Shown piece after piece: positions 8,124-16,439 of a DNA stretch of 64,000 bases. Each line of letters opens with the position of its first letter. The first letter of the stretch is position 1. Below the pieces are notes generated by a model. The model was not told the DNA's origin and did not search any database. It was given only the letters and a program-made list of their open reading frames with translations. The stretch is from SIG307 sp045596385 (GTDB taxonomy: Bacteria > Bacillota > Clostridia > Lachnospirales > Lachnospiraceae), in contig JAZOCC010000015.1 in assembly GCA_045596385.1 (NCBI GenBank), positions 62,001 to 126,000 of the forward strand, given 5' to 3'. Position numbers and translations under genes: made by a program.

Positions 8124-9551
8124 ATGAAGGAGACCAAACGAACCATACGATATTTTAAATTTTATAATCGCAAAGGAATGCAGGCCTATTTGGAGGAAAT
8201 GGCCACAAAGGGCTGGCTGTTAACTAAAGTTACCGAGCTCTTCTGGCAGTTTCGCCGTATCGAACCGGCCAATCTGCATTTTTCCGTGATCTACTTTCCG
8301 CAGGCATCCATTTATGACTCGGAAGCTTCGGAAAAACAGGAGCAGTTCCACGAGCTTTGTGCCCACACCGGCTGGAGCTTAGCCGCATCCGATGCCCAGT
8401 TACAGTTTTTCTATAACGATGCAAAAGACCCTGTTCCGATTGAAACCGATGCTGTTTTCGAGGTAGAAAACATTCACAAAGCAGTAAAAAAACGCTTTTT
8501 ACCGGGCTACTACGGAGAGCTGTTTCTTTCCCTGTTAAATTCGGTTTTACTGGTAAAGCAAGGTCTGGAGAACCCGATTGCTTTCCTTTCCTCGGGAGGA
8601 AGCCTGCTCTACCTGCTTTGCTGGATTCTGGTCGCTATCCTTTCCCTTACGGAGCTCACGGGATACGCCCGCTGGTATAAAAAGGCAAAACGTAGCGCCG
8701 AGGCCGAAAACCGCTTTGCAGAACCGAACAGCCATCCGGAGCACATGTTTTTTATTGTTCCGATTCTTTTACTCGGAATCGGCGTATTCGTTGCAGATAA
8801 GGTAGAAAGCACCTCTGCTGTCGCCTCCGCTTTTGCGGTCGCCGGAGGCACCCTTTTCATCGCACTTTTTGCTGTCTTCCTCTTTTTCGGGACTATGCAT
8901 CTGTTAAAGAAGGGAAAAGCCCCTGCCGGGGTAACACGAGTTATCGCTCCTTTGGTTTGCGGGCTGGGATGCCTTATTCCGTTTGTGTTTTTTATCACCG
9001 GTTCTCTTATCAATTCATCTACTCAAAGGACAAAAGAGAACTTGAGCACCTACGAATATAACGGGCACACGCTTTATGAATATCAGGATACATTACCTTT
9101 TACCTTATCCGATCTGATACACACCGACTACACCTTCTATTCCCGCCGGTGCAGTACCGAGTCATCCTTCCTCTTATCCGATACGGATGCCTCGGAACGT
9201 CCTCGTCTCGATGCCTTTTCGGAGCCTCGCCTGGACTATCGCATCCTGCAAGTAAAGGCACCTTTCCTGTATGACTACTGTCTGGACACCCTTTTAAAGG
9301 AGCTCGCCCACAACTTCGCCACTCCGGACCCGGAGATTGCGGACTGGGTGCAAACCCTTTCCATCCCTGCCGCTCCTTGGGGCGCAAATGAGGCCTACCG
9401 GCTGTCTCTGGGAGACAAGGCGCAAAATCGGTACCTCCTTTGCTACGACAATGCAATTGTAGAACTTGACCTTAACTGGGAGCCTGACGACGCTGCCATC
9501 GGGAATATCAAGCAATCCTTAACCTCCGTTTTATCGGAGTCTCTAAACTAA
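8124..9551 (+). CDS. DUF2812 membrane protein, PadR partner
   Basis: A 475-residue protein with an N-terminal DUF2812 domain (about 1-125: the RYFKFYNRKGMQAYLEEMA motif and GWLLTK), followed by four hydrophobic helices (roughly residues 135-185 and 205-300), and a C-terminal extracytoplasmic domain of ~170 residues. The function of DUF2812 is not known; such proteins almost always follow a padR gene and may act as a membrane stress sensor or modulator. It is translated directly after padR with a two-base gap and is followed by a strong terminator. Confidence 0.82.
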   Translation: MKETKRTIRYFKFYNRKGMQAYLEEMATKGWLLTKVTELFWQFRRIEPANLHFSVIYFPQASIYDSEASEKQEQFHELCAHTGWSLAASDAQLQFFYNDAKDPVPIETDAVFEVENIHKAVKKRFLPGYYGELFLSLLNSVLLVKQGLENPIAFLSSGGSLLYLLCWILVAILSLTELTGYARWYKKAKRSAEAENRFAEPNSHPEHMFFIVPILLLGIGVFVADKVESTSAVASAFAVAGGTLFIALFAVFLFFGTMHLLKKGKAPAGVTRVIAPLVCGLGCLIPFVFFITGSLINSSTQRTKENLSTYEYNGHTLYEYQDTLPFTLSDLIHTDYTFYSRRCSTESSFLLSDTDASERPRLDAFSEPRLDYRILQVKAPFLYDYCLDTLLKELAHNFATPDPEIADWVQTLSIPAAPWGANEAYRLSLGDKAQNRYLLCYDNAIVELDLNWEPDDAAIGNIKQSLTSVLSESLN

Positions 9552-9555
9552 AGGG

Positions 9556-9598
9556 AACGCCGCCATTGTCTTTTCACAAAGCAATGGCGGCGTTTTTT
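9556..9598 (+). terminator. Intrinsic terminator of the padR operon
   Basis: A 13-bp stem (9556-9568 with 9582-9594, AACGCCGCCATTG with CAATGGCGGCGTT) followed by six T. Confidence 0.9.
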
Positions 9599-9650
9599 AC
9601 TCTAAGAAATGTACTTTCCACCACTCATCCACGTTGTTAAACCCATTTTT

Positions 9651-9734
9651 AACGTTTATCATTAAAAAATTATTGACAAATGTTATCCTGTCGTGTATAT
9701 TAGTTTTAACGATAAACATTAAATATTTATCGTT
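9651..9734 (+). promoter_or_regulatory. Promoter and operator of the DUF2975-XRE operon
   Basis: TTGACA (9673-9678), a 17-base spacer, TATATT (9696-9701). The motif AACGATAAACATT occurs at 9708-9720 and in inverted form around 9650-9662; TTTATCGTT at 9726-9734 completes an inverted repeat with AACGATAAA. These sites bracket the promoter and are likely bound by the small XRE regulator of the operon. Confidence 0.65.
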
Positions 9735-9788
9735 TTATTTCTTGCAAGGAAATACTAATATGAAATAAGGAGACAAAAAACTAAGACT

Positions 9789-10400
9789 ATGGAAAAATTA
9801 AAAAAGATATCAAAGATAATGAATGTGGTGTTTAAACTTGTTTTATTGATTGCAGTAATACAGTTCGTAATGCGTCTTGTTGACCTTGGTACAAACCAAG
9901 TAGCTCTTCTTATGAAGAATCCGGGGGCGGAGTATATCAAGCTGTTCGATATTGACACCGGAAATGTGAAATGGCATTTTTTAAGGGAACAGGACATGGA
10001 AACAACATACTTCATCAAAGGAATTGTCCTTGCGTTTTTTGCAGCTGTATTAAAGCTTGTAGAGAGCGTATTCCTGGTATACATCCTCGGAAAACTTCTG
10101 AAGCCGATGACAAAGGGGCAGCCCTATGACGGAACCGTCAGCAAATCCCTGCGAACGTTCGGCATCGGCTATATCTTAATCGGCATTGCAGAAAATGTCA
10201 TATCGTACTTACAGGCAGCAAGAGCCTCCGGCACTCTCAGCGAACTCAGACGGATCTTCCTACCGGTGACAGTAACGGAAACAACGATTCAATACAGCAT
10301 TAATTTGGGATTCCTTTTCCTTGGGGTAATGATATTTATTTTTTCTTTTGTCTTCCGGTACGGAGAAGAACTACAGGTACAGGTAGATGAAACATTATAG
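9789..10400 (+). CDS. DUF2975 membrane protein
   Basis: A 203-residue protein with four hydrophobic helices (about 10-30, 75-100, 120-145, 165-190), the DUF2975 pattern. Recognisable parts are LVYILGKLLKPMTKGQPYDGTVSKSLR-like spacing, with QPYDG in a loop after helix 2. The family nearly always occurs next to a small YozG-like XRE regulator, as here (12-base gap). The molecular role is unknown; by analogy to other membrane-protein/XRE pairs it may relay a membrane signal. Confidence 0.82.
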   Translation: MEKLKKISKIMNVVFKLVLLIAVIQFVMRLVDLGTNQVALLMKNPGAEYIKLFDIDTGNVKWHFLREQDMETTYFIKGIVLAFFAAVLKLVESVFLVYILGKLLKPMTKGQPYDGTVSKSLRTFGIGYILIGIAENVISYLQAARASGTLSELRRIFLPVTVTETTIQYSINLGFLFLGVMIFIFSFVFRYGEELQVQVDETL

Positions 10401-10411
10401 GAGGAATAACC

Positions 10412-10645
10412 ATGTCGATTATATTACGTTTAGACCGGGTGATGGCCGACCGGAAAATGTCTTTGAATGAACTCTCCGAGCGTGTCGGAGTTTCGAATGT
10501 AAATTTATCAAAAATAAAAACCGGAAAAATCAGTGCAATCCGCTTTTCTACGCTGGACGCAATCTGTAAGGTTCTGGACTGTCAGCCGGGGGATATTTTG
10601 GAGTATACTCCTTCGGAAGACGATGAAATCGAAATCAACAAATAG
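10412..10645 (+). CDS. Small XRE-family regulator (YozG-like)
   Basis: A 77-residue protein made of one helix-turn-helix domain: MADRKMSLNELSERVGVSN and NLSKIKTGKISAIRFSTL, followed by CQPGDILEYTPSED, the usual end of this subfamily. It is coupled to the DUF2975 gene (12-base gap, GGAGG site) and probably binds the AACGATAAACATT repeats in the shared promoter. Confidence 0.9.
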   Translation: MSIILRLDRVMADRKMSLNELSERVGVSNVNLSKIKTGKISAIRFSTLDAICKVLDCQPGDILEYTPSEDDEIEINK

Positions 10646-10665
10646 TAGAAAGGAACTGACTTATT

Positions 10666-12084
10666 ATGAAACGTCTTTTTTTAGGATTCCTCAGTTTTCT
10701 TTTACTGACTTTTGCAGCCTGCGGTTCCGAAGAAACCGCACTGCCGCCCTACGGACAGGGAAACAAAGAAGAATTTGAACAGTTTCTGACGGAAATCGAA
10801 CCACAGGAAGACCCTTGGACCGAAGAAGAATTGCAAACCTATGACTCCTACCTTCAACCGGAAACCTTCGAGCATACATTCAGCGAAGAGGAAATGCAGG
10901 AGCTTTTAAAAAAGAAAAAGAGTCCGAAAACCGTTACCGCAAGTCAGGCTGCAAAGGATGTCACTCTGGCCTTTGACCTGTTGGCCTACGGTTACGGCGG
11001 ATATCACTACTTCGGTGGTGACGAGGTATTCTTACCGATTCGGGACAGCATTTTAGCCGAGTTGGAAACGAAACAAAAAATCAAGACCAACGATTTATGG
11101 AAGCTTTTGTGGAAGTCCTTATCCCCGGTTCTCATAGACCGGCATTTTCACATCACGACTAAGCAATCCCGCAACGCTATCGGTGAACGAGAATATGCAC
11201 AGTCTACTTATTTTGTGCAGGATTTGTATTTCGACGACCCCACCGACGTGGATTCCCGGTATGTCAAGCGTACCATCGGCCCAGACGGAGCACTCACCTA
11301 CTGTCTGGCGGCAGTTTGTCTGAATCCCGCTACCCTTCCGACAACCATGATCGTCGAGGGCGTTACACACAACCTAAGCTGGCAATTAGCCAGACCGATG
11401 GCCTACTCTGAATTTACGCAAGCAAGGGTGTACTCCGAAACTACCGTAGCAGACGGACATCTTCCGGTGTTACGACTATATTCCTTTGACGGCTCCGAAG
11501 AAAAATTGGAGCAATTCGAAGCCACGGGAACTTCTTACAAGGAGAACCCGGTATTTATTCTGGATTTAAGGGGAAATCCCGGCGGGAACGACGGACACGC
11601 CCACACCTGGATGAAAAATTTCTGCGGGAAAGGTGTTACCGAAAAAGAACTTTGGTCCAAAAAAGTGACTACCTGTTACACTTCCAAATACGGAGGCTTC
11701 GTAAACTCCCAGGGTGGCGTATGGCGCACTAGCCGGTCCGACGGAACCCTTTGGGAAACCGACAATCTCGTCTTTGTTTTGATTGATGACAACACCTCCT
11801 CCTCCGGAGAATCCTTTACCAATATGCTCACTCTGGGCAAACGTGTTATATTGGTAGGCACAAACACCAACGGATGCTTAAATTTCGGCAACGCAACCGA
11901 ACTGTACCTGCCAAACACCGGCATTGAACTTCGCTTCGGAGCGAACTGTTGCTTTTATCAGAGTCTGGAACACACAGACGGCATCGGCTACTCCCCTGAT
12001 TTGTGGGTAGAACCGGGCGACAGTCTTGATGCGGTAGTTCGATTATGTAACTATTACGGACTCTACGAAGAAAATAAGAATTAG
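10666..12084 (+). CDS. S41-like peptidase lipoprotein
   Basis: A 472-residue lipoprotein (MKRLFLGF, hydrophobic core, lipobox TFAAC). The C-terminal half has the S41 (tail-specific protease) fold: NPVFILDLRGNPGGNDGH at about 290, then DDNTSSSGESFTNML at about 375, whose SSSGE holds the expected catalytic serine. In many S41 enzymes the next motif contains a GK with the general-base lysine; here the matching segment reads VGTNTNGCLNFG, with Cys in place of Lys. The protein may be inactive or use a variant mechanism. It follows the XRE gene by 20 bases and likely belongs to the same transcript. Confidence 0.8.
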   Translation: MKRLFLGFLSFLLLTFAACGSEETALPPYGQGNKEEFEQFLTEIEPQEDPWTEEELQTYDSYLQPETFEHTFSEEEMQELLKKKKSPKTVTASQAAKDVTLAFDLLAYGYGGYHYFGGDEVFLPIRDSILAELETKQKIKTNDLWKLLWKSLSPVLIDRHFHITTKQSRNAIGEREYAQSTYFVQDLYFDDPTDVDSRYVKRTIGPDGALTYCLAAVCLNPATLPTTMIVEGVTHNLSWQLARPMAYSEFTQARVYSETTVADGHLPVLRLYSFDGSEEKLEQFEATGTSYKENPVFILDLRGNPGGNDGHAHTWMKNFCGKGVTEKELWSKKVTTCYTSKYGGFVNSQGGVWRTSRSDGTLWETDNLVFVLIDDNTSSSGESFTNMLTLGKRVILVGTNTNGCLNFGNATELYLPNTGIELRFGANCCFYQSLEHTDGIGYSPDLWVEPGDSLDAVVRLCNYYGLYEENKN

Positions 12085-12106
12085 CTGTTTTTCAACGAAT
12101 CAATAA

Positions 12107-12142
12107 AAAACCGGCACAGTGCCTCTGCACTCTGCCGGTTTT
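12107..12142. terminator. Bidirectional terminator between convergent genes
   Basis: AAAACCGGCA (12107-12116) pairs with TGCCGGTTTT (12133-12142), with an inner GTGC/GCAC pairing. T-runs on both strands serve the S41 gene and the PrcB-like gene. Confidence 0.85.
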
Positions 12143-12148
12143 ATCCAT

Positions 12149-12568
12149 TTACTCTAAGAAATGTACTTCCGTCTCCATCTTCAGAAGTTTAATCACAATA
12201 TACGGATAGGTCACCGCCGTGGTCACTTTTTCGTCCGCTGCCGGACCGATTAACTTCGTTTTCAGACACACACCTTCCTTTGCCTGAAAGAGTTCCTCCA
12301 CCGCAATGCTGTAGCCGCCGGAAGGTTGTTCTCCGTAGCCCTGTCCGAGATAAAGTGCATCCTCCGCAAGATATGTAAGTTTGAAAGGCTCTGCTTTCTT
12401 TCCGTTAATTGCATCCAGCAGTTCCTTCGGTATATCCGCTTCCTCCACCACCGTAAATTCCACATCTCCCGTTTTTGTGTATTCTTCCTTTTCCGTGCCG
12501 CAGCCTGCCGTCATACAAAGCGGCAAAAGGGCAAAGAAAAGGAGAAGCCGTCCGATTTTATTCTTCAT
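12149..12568 (-). CDS. Lipoprotein with PrcB C-terminal-like domain
   Basis: A 139-residue lipoprotein: MKNKIGRLL, hydrophobic core, lipobox TAGC. The mature part resembles the PrcB_C domain of the Treponema dentilisin protease complex: GQKPTGGYSI-like turn seen as EQPSGGYSIAVEELFQ, then an extended segment ending VTYPYIVIKLLK. In other bacteria this domain is common in small lipoproteins of unknown role. It begins 27 bases after the PHP gene on the same strand and so may be the last gene of the hydrogenase-associated leftward operon, or just a neighbour. Confidence 0.75.
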   Translation of the reverse strand: MKNKIGRLLLFFALLPLCMTAGCGTEKEEYTKTGDVEFTVVEEADIPKELLDAINGKKAEPFKLTYLAEDALYLGQGYGEQPSGGYSIAVEELFQAKEGVCLKTKLIGPAADEKVTTAVTYPYIVIKLLKMETEVHFLE

Positions 12569-12595
12569 CCTGTGCTTCTCCTAACGCTTATTCAG

Positions 12596-13327
12596 TTATA
12601 CCATATGCGGCATGCCCTGTTTTAATGCACGAATCACTGCCTTCCGGGTCATTTCTTCGATGTAGAGCGTATGCTCCGGCTCATGGATGTCCTGCAAGTA
12701 GTGGGCATCGGAATTGGAGATAATACGGCACTTTTCCAAATACGGATGTTCCTTCGTCAGACGATGGAGATTACCGAAGTTCTTTAGCTCCGCCGTGGCA
12801 AACTTCGCATCCGGTGGAATAAAACCGAGATTGGAAATGAGGGACGTGGTAGATTTATCCAGATGGGCCGGTATCATCACACCACCCCGCTCCTCCACCA
12901 GTCCGTATACATCGTCAAAGCTGATGCTGGTGGCATTGATTAAAAGCTTATCTACGATTCCCGTTACATTCTCGTCCTCATCCATGATTTGCTGCTTACC
13001 GAATATCTTCTCCACGTTCTGAATGTCCGGAAGCTTGCTGTACACATATTCGTCAAAGTCCATGGCTGCATGCAGGTCCTCGAACAGGCACACCACATGC
13101 ACTTCCTCCGCGGTGGTCAACTCCATCCCCGGCACGGCAAGTACACCGTACTCCTCCGCCAGACGAAGCACCGTCCCGCAGTTTTTACAGGTGCTGTGGT
13201 CCGTTACCGCAATCAGCCCCAATTCTTTTACCGCTGCCATTCCTACGATATTTGCCGGTGTCATCTCATCGTCTCCGCAAGGGGAGAGGCAGGAATGGAT
13301 ATGTAAATCATACGCCGGATTCGGCAT
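12596..13327 (-). CDS. PHP-domain phosphoesterase of the hydrogenase cluster
   Basis: A 243-residue PHP-superfamily protein. Metal-binding motifs are visible: DLHIHSCLSPCGDDEM at 6-21, LIAVTDHST at about 38-46, MIPAHLDKS at about 150 and IISNSDAHYLQDIHE at about 205. The protein most likely hydrolyses a phosphate ester, substrate unknown. It directly abuts a DRTGG-domain gene (one-base spacing) in an operon with a hydrogenase-like protein and HATPase, an arrangement seen beside bifurcating hydrogenases in many Clostridia. It may process a small regulatory molecule, but that is inference. Confidence 0.88.
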   Translation of the reverse strand: MPNPAYDLHIHSCLSPCGDDEMTPANIVGMAAVKELGLIAVTDHSTCKNCGTVLRLAEEYGVLAVPGMELTTAEEVHVVCLFEDLHAAMDFDEYVYSKLPDIQNVEKIFGKQQIMDEDENVTGIVDKLLINATSISFDDVYGLVEERGGVMIPAHLDKSTTSLISNLGFIPPDAKFATAELKNFGNLHRLTKEHPYLEKCRIISNSDAHYLQDIHEPEHTLYIEEMTRKAVIRALKQGMPHMV

Positions 13328-13663
13328 TTAAGTCAATCCTTCGTGAACCATCAGTGCCGCATCAAATACCGGCTTTTCCGTATGGAGTACGGTAATCCCC
13401 TGAACCTTTGCCTTTTCCGCAAATTCTGCATCTGCGGCCGCATTTTCCGCAACAATCACACAGGCCGCCTCCGTCAAAGACGCCACCGCCAATGTATTGA
13501 TATTGCTCATTACCGTAACCCATGCGGCGCCCTCCGGCACCTTGGTCATTGCTATACTGAGCAGGTCGCAGCAGTACGCTTGGCGAATGAGAACTTCCCC
13601 GGCATTGTCCGCCAGATTGATTATGCGAAAACCGCTCTGCTCTGCAAATTCTTTTACTGTCAT
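13328..13663 (-). CDS. DRTGG-domain protein
   Basis: A 111-residue stand-alone DRTGG-type domain (the middle domain of Pta and of CBS-DRTGG pyrophosphatases): GEVLIRQAYCCDLLSIAMTK, AWVTVMSNINTLAVASL and CVIVAENAA strands alternate with helices. No catalytic residues are evident, so a ligand-binding or scaffold role is likely. It abuts the PHP gene downstream. A family-1 repeat separates it from the hydrogenase-like gene upstream, although the two are usually neighbours in related genomes. Confidence 0.82.
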   Translation of the reverse strand: MTVKEFAEQSGFRIINLADNAGEVLIRQAYCCDLLSIAMTKVPEGAAWVTVMSNINTLAVASLTEAACVIVAENAAADAEFAEKAKVQGITVLHTEKPVFDAALMVHEGLT

Positions 13664-13676
13664 AGTTTTCCTTTCC

Positions 13677-13957
13677 GCGCGGCTTCCCCATTCTTCTAAG
13701 CAGGGGACCTTTCTATCCCGCTCCCCGACATTCTAATCTCCTTTTTGCTGAGCGCAACGTTCCGTCAAACTTCCTCTAACCGGTTCTAAACGTCTCTCGG
13801 GTGAGGCCTCGAGACTTAGAACCGCTAAGAGGTGATTTCGACTACACTAAAGACGCGCCCCTTCGGGAATGCAAAAATCCGATTAGCATGCCGGGGAGCG
13901 GTTTTACAAACATTCCCAAGTGCTTAGAAGAATTCCGCCACGCCCGAGCCGCCGCGC
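13677..13957 (-). repeat. Family-1 structured repeat, copy 2 (- orientation)
   Basis: This fills most of the 370-base gap between two genes of one operon. Nested arms: outer GCGCGGC...TTCTTCTAAGC (13677-13701) with GCTTAGAAGAA...GCCGCCGCGC (13922-13957); inner 13718-13738 with 13881-13901 (19 of 21 paired). The core holds GCGCAACGTTCCGTCAAACT (13752-13771), TAAGAGGTGATTTCGACTAC (13826-13845) and CCCCTTCGGGAATGCAAAAA (13858-13877), and an inner stem GGTTCTAA with TTAGAACC. Confidence 0.8.
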
Positions 13958-14033
13958 TGATTAAACAGCCAGTGGACTATCTTTCGCTTATTTTTTCAAA
14001 TCAAAAAAACACTATCATCTTTACCAGCCAAAC

Positions 14034-15320
14034 TTATTCTCCATCCAGTTTGGAAAACTCATCCGAAAGATGATGGATGTACTTCTTCAGTACATGGATA
14101 CAGTCATGCTCTCTTGCCTTACCACGGACGATGTCTTCCGCCAGTGCCTTACAGGTCGGTGCACCGCAGGAGCCGCAGTCCAGTCCAGGGAAGTGCTCGC
14201 ACAGTTCTTCCACACGGGCCATGCGGGCAATGCTGTCTTTCATGTCAGTGCCCAGCTTGAATACCGGCTCATAGGTCACTTCCTCGGTCCAGTACGCATC
14301 TTCTTCTGCTACCACACCTTCCACATGGCTTTTTGCCACCGTCATGTACTTACGAAGGCGCTTTAGTTTTACCATGGCCAGGTACGGATTTTCTACCGTC
14401 AGGACACCACCCACACATCCGCCGTTACAGGAGTTGAGCTCGATAAATTCCAGATTGTCCAGTTTCTCATCCTCTAAGTCTTCCAGTACGCGAATGACGT
14501 TTTCGATGCCGTCCGCCGCCAGATAGTTTTCTACCAAAAGTCCGCTGGCTTCTCCGCCGCTGGTACCCCAGCTGATACCGATTTTCCCGGAGATACGCAA
14601 CTCCTCCGGTTCATCCGCTACCGCCTTCATCTCCGGAAGCAGGCGCGTATAAATGTCTTTAATCGCACACACAGCATCAATGTTACTCTTTTCCGTACCT
14701 AACGGTGACTTCATGGCCGTCACCTTGGACGGACAAGGTGACAGGAAAATGATACCGATTTTCTCCGGCGGAAGTCCTGTTTTCTTTACCGCACGCTCTC
14801 TTGCCAACTCCGCTGCCAGCTCCACCGGTGGCTTAATCGGAAGCAAATGCTCGATCAAATTCGGGAAACGGACGCGAATCAGGCGGGTCACGGAAGGACA
14901 TGCCGTACTGATAATCGGATGTAATTCCGGATGGTTATGTACATATTCTCTGGACAGTTCGGATACCAGCTCCGCCGCTCCGCTGACCTCGTATACATCA
15001 TCAAAGCCCACTCTCTTTAAGGCCGTCAGAACAATATTAACATCGTCCAAATTATTGAATTGTCCGTATAATGCCGGCGCCGGCAATGCCACGGTATATT
15101 CGTAGTCCTTTAACACCTCCAGCTTGTCGTAGGACGGAAGCTTGGCATGGTGCGGACAAATACGGATACACTCGCCGCAGTCGATACAGAATTCGTTGGT
15201 AATCTCTGCTTTGCCGTTTCGCACACGGATAGCCTGGGTCGGACAACGTTTGATACAGTTAATGCATCCCTTGCATAAATCCGCATCTAATTTTACCGAT
15301 GTAAAAAACTTCTCATTCAT
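14034..15320 (-). CDS. Diverged [FeFe]-hydrogenase-like iron-sulfur protein, probably sensory
   Basis: A 428-residue protein. Residues 10-60 carry two 4Fe-4S motifs (CKGCINCIKRCP and CIDCGECIRICP). The middle (about 75-330) is an Fe_hyd_lg_C domain whose H-cluster loops are altered but keep cysteines: STACPSV, LSPCPSK and NSCNGGCVGG. The C-terminus adds a Cys cluster, DCGSCGAPTCKALAED. The pattern differs from the catalytic HydA at 19816 and fits the divergent hydrogenase groups thought to sense H2 or redox state. Neighbouring HATPase and DRTGG genes support a signalling function. Whether it binds a full H-cluster cannot be told from sequence. Confidence 0.85.
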   Translation of the reverse strand: MNEKFFTSVKLDADLCKGCINCIKRCPTQAIRVRNGKAEITNEFCIDCGECIRICPHHAKLPSYDKLEVLKDYEYTVALPAPALYGQFNNLDDVNIVLTALKRVGFDDVYEVSGAAELVSELSREYVHNHPELHPIISTACPSVTRLIRVRFPNLIEHLLPIKPPVELAAELARERAVKKTGLPPEKIGIIFLSPCPSKVTAMKSPLGTEKSNIDAVCAIKDIYTRLLPEMKAVADEPEELRISGKIGISWGTSGGEASGLLVENYLAADGIENVIRVLEDLEDEKLDNLEFIELNSCNGGCVGGVLTVENPYLAMVKLKRLRKYMTVAKSHVEGVVAEEDAYWTEEVTYEPVFKLGTDMKDSIARMARVEELCEHFPGLDCGSCGAPTCKALAEDIVRGKAREHDCIHVLKKYIHHLSDEFSKLDGE

Positions 15321-15353
15321 GCAAACCCTCTTTCCTGTGCAGTTCCGGACCTA

Positions 15354-15779
15354 TCAGGTCTGGAACACCTTCATCGTTACCTTGGTACCCACTCCTATGG
15401 TTGTCTCGATGTCCATTTCATCGGAGTATTGCTTCATATTCGGAAGTCCCATACCTGCACCGAAGCCCAAAGCTCTTACTTTGTCCGGTGCGGTGGAATA
15501 TCCCGCCTGCATTGCCTTCTCGATATCCGCAATACCCGGACCGGAATCCTGCAGAACCATCAAAATCTCCTCCGGCGTAATCTCAACATCAATCGTGCCG
15601 CCGTTGGCATGAATTACCATATTGATCTCGCCCTCGTACATGGCAATGGCCACTTTTCGAACCACCTGCGGATCACTGCCCATCTGCTTTAACTTCCGTT
15701 TTACATCGCCGGAAGCCTCTCCCGCTCTTGTAAAATCTTCGGTAGAAACGGTATAATGCAATTTAATCGTATCGCTCAT
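15354..15779 (-). CDS. HATPase-domain protein (anti-sigma kinase-like)
   Basis: A 141-residue GHKL ATP-binding domain like those of RsbW/SpoIIAB: N box AMYEGEINMVIHA, G1 box VLQDSGPGIADIEKAM, then GFGAGMGLPNMKQYSDEM and a C-terminal VGTKVTM strand. No phosphoacceptor domain is attached, so it probably phosphorylates or sequesters a partner. The start at 15779 was chosen because GGAGG lies eight bases upstream. The gene overlaps the DRTGG gene before it by 17 bases and lies 33 bases before the hydrogenase-like gene, so the three are tightly coupled. Confidence 0.88.
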   Translation of the reverse strand: MSDTIKLHYTVSTEDFTRAGEASGDVKRKLKQMGSDPQVVRKVAIAMYEGEINMVIHANGGTIDVEITPEEILMVLQDSGPGIADIEKAMQAGYSTAPDKVRALGFGAGMGLPNMKQYSDEMDIETTIGVGTKVTMKVFQT

Positions 15780-16125
15780 AATCTGTTCCTCCCCGTAATC
15801 CTTTTTCATAAAGTATTCCGCAGGCGGAAAACATACGATGTCCCGTAGCAAGGAGCGGAATCTCACGCTCGTTTGCCAAACGAATCATTTCTTCGTCCGG
15901 CTTTTTGTTTCGGACAAATACGATACAAACGATATCCATCATCTCCGCAGTACGAATGACTTGCGGATTACACAGACCGGTAAGAAGCACAGCCTGGTCC
16001 TTTACAAAGGCCAGTACGTCACTCATCATATCGGAGCCGCATGCCGTATGTACCTCCTTATCAAGCCATTCCTCCCCACTCAGTACTCTCGCTCCCAGAA
16101 TCTCTTTGATTTCCAAGATTGTCAT
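15763..16125 (-). CDS. DRTGG-domain protein, first gene of the leftward operon
   Basis: A 120-residue DRTGG-type domain, paralogous to the one at 13328 (compare GSDMMSDVLAFVK and AVLLTGLCNPQVIRTAEM with the equivalent strands there). The start at 16125 is preceded by a GGTGAAGG site and gives the family-typical beginning MTILEIKEILGARVLSG. It is likely a ligand-binding partner of the HATPase protein whose start codon it overlaps. Confidence 0.85.
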   Translation of the reverse strand: MTILEIKEILGARVLSGEEWLDKEVHTACGSDMMSDVLAFVKDQAVLLTGLCNPQVIRTAEMMDIVCIVFVRNKKPDEEMIRLANEREIPLLATGHRMFSACGILYEKGLRGGTDYERYD

Positions 16126-16439
16126 ACCTTCACCATCCTTCCTATATAAAAAATATTTGTTTTTCAATAAAACGTATATACAAATAAAGTATACCACAAT
16201 TTTCGAAAAAAGTCCCGAATTTTTTTACACTTTTCTTATAGCTTTTTTCTGCAGAGTGTGTTATAATGTTAACAACTGTACGACGCACGCAAAGGCGCGT
16301 TTCTTTTTTTCGTATCTTTGCGCGTTTTTTGTCGTGCGCCCATGGCATCGTTATTTTTTTAACAAGAAAGAAGGAGCGACTGCCATGTGATTGATTTCCC
16401 CCATGGGAAATCGCAAAGATATTAAAGGAGGTTAAAGAA
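16126..16439. promoter_or_regulatory. Divergent promoter region and structured leader of the hydrogenase operon
   Basis: No gene fits here. An extended -10 (TGTTATAAT, 16259-16267) drives the rightward operon, and TATACT on the minus strand (16188-16193) probably drives the leftward one. The ~170-base leader can fold: CGCAAAG with CTTTGCG (16288-16322) and, just before hydC, GATTTCCC-CCAT-GGGAAATC (16392-16411). A start-stop mini-ORF, ATGTGA at 16384-16389, has an AAGGAG site eight bases upstream. These may regulate hydrogenase expression after initiation. Confidence 0.5.

Noticed and set aside
13801..14073. 90-residue plus-strand frame in the family-1 copy 2
   Set aside because: It runs through inverted-repeat arms and core blocks conserved at the RNA or DNA level, has no ribosome site, and the same frame is broken in other copies.
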